From assembly GCA_028023455.1 (NCBI GenBank), contig JAQFVV010012418.1, positions 8,491,244 to 8,555,243 on the forward strand: DNA of 64,000 nucleotides, given 5' to 3'. The position numbers were made by a program, and so were the translations under genes. Under the pieces are notes generated by a model, which worked only from the letters and a program-made list of their open reading frames with translations, ran no database searches and was not told the origin of the DNA. This DNA is from Epiperipatus broadwayi. Lineage: Eukaryota > Onychophora > Udeonychophora > Euonychophora > Peripatidae. Shown in pieces: positions 63,419 to 64,000 of the stretch. The stretch's first letter is position 1, and every line of letters starts with the position of its first letter.

Positions 63419-64000
63419 TGTAACAGTCAAGTTTGTACATTCGCGTAACAGAATTCAGAATCCAAGCAAAAGAGACCGAAGCTGACCAGACAAGGACTGT
63501 GACATCCCAAGTCCGACCACACTTCAACTCGTGAGCCAGGATTCCAAGACTCAAGACCCTACGAATGACCACCTTGAAATTACACGTAGTATACCTCTTT
63601 CCACACGGCCGACATAGATCACGGAGACGCAATAAGACTCTGATGAATAAAAGAAAGGTTCTTAATTGACTAAAATATCACTAATTTAATTTAACTTAAT
63701 GCATAGTTTTCATGTGACTATAAATAATAATTAGAATTGGATTGAATTAGATCAATAACGAGACAGAGAACGAAATACATTAAATTAATTATATATTTAT
63801 TTACAATTGGCATAGCTATATATTACTTATTTACAACAGCATTCAGCGTAGAATGTACGCAAACATTTGGTAATTACGAGAACACATTCTCTTTTTACAT
63901 ACAGTTCAAAATAGCTTTATATAAATAATTTTTATACAATTCAAAATAGCTTTATATAAATACTTTCATTTAATTTTCATAAATGGGTTTAACATGTGCC
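63419..64000 (+). mobile_element. start of a TGTAAC element, cut by the window edge
   Basis: tgtaacagtcaag opens a GC-richer block with cacggagacgcaataagac near 63614, matching the tgtaacggtc...ggagacgca arrangement of 3764 (agtggagacgcagag at 3915). The tail repeats ttcaaaatagctttatataaata twice in a row (63905-63962). It lies within an EFTUD2 intron. A 77-codon - strand frame (63632-63399) is Arg/Cys-rich and unrecognised. Confidence 0.45.

Overview
The window is AT-rich, intron-rich animal nuclear DNA. Two genes can be recognised by splicing exons together. Both have GT/AG intron borders and vertebrate-like protein sequence, and very long introns separate short exons. The repeats (hAT, RTE and other LINEs, TA-target and 8-bp-target DNA elements, hammerhead-bearing repeats) and short CCCTAA runs fit an invertebrate metazoan. 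I cannot name the taxon from the sequence.

Gene 1 lies on the + strand at about 9.9-48.8 kb and is the 3' part of a golgin-245 (GOLGA4)-like gene. A candidate small exon is at 9921-9965, followed by coiled-coil exons at 16773, 35461 and 35876 and a linker exon at 36871. The GRIP domain is split over exons at 37064, 39325 and 48754. All junction phases agree. The exon at 35876 carries an in-frame TGA, which is the main oddity in this gene. The product should be a coiled-coil tether recruited to the trans-Golgi by ARL1-GTP through its GRIP domain. Gene 2 lies on the - strand and enters from the right edge. Four exons (62707 down to 59851) encode the last ~150 residues of EFTUD2/Snu114, the U5 snRNP GTPase, including the stop codon. 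The two genes are convergent, about 11 kb apart.

The rest is intron or intergenic DNA built largely from mobile elements. 1-2 kb: a fold-back inverted repeat. 3.76-5.88 kb and 28.8-31.8 kb: two inverted copies of an unclassified ~2 kb element with TGTAACGG / CCGTTATA ends. Related 5' ends lie at 13.6 kb and 63.4 kb. 11.8-13.2, 29.7-30.7 and 43.5-44.6 kb: three non-autonomous DNA elements of 1.0-1.4 kb, the first two with 8-bp target duplications. The 29.7 kb copy is nested inside the second TGTAACGG element. 17.6-18.2 kb: a pair of direct repeats, each carrying a hammerhead-ribozyme-like core on the - strand, next to remains of a Lys-rich coiled-coil reading frame. 22.15-25.41 kb: a complete but decayed hAT transposon with a perfect 8-bp target duplication, itself invaded by a 773-bp TA-target element. 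26.4-28.7 kb: a decayed RTE-type LINE. 39.9-41.8 kb: a second decayed LINE. 42.3-43.3 kb: a GC-richer patch with a ~19-bp minisatellite. 54.1 kb: the 3' half of a tRNA-Gly(UCC).

The best candidate for an unusual system is the hammerhead-bearing repeat pair at 17.6-18.2 kb. It resembles animal retrozymes or Penelope-type terminal repeats and has complete stem I complementarity. The in-frame TGA in the golgin exon comes second.
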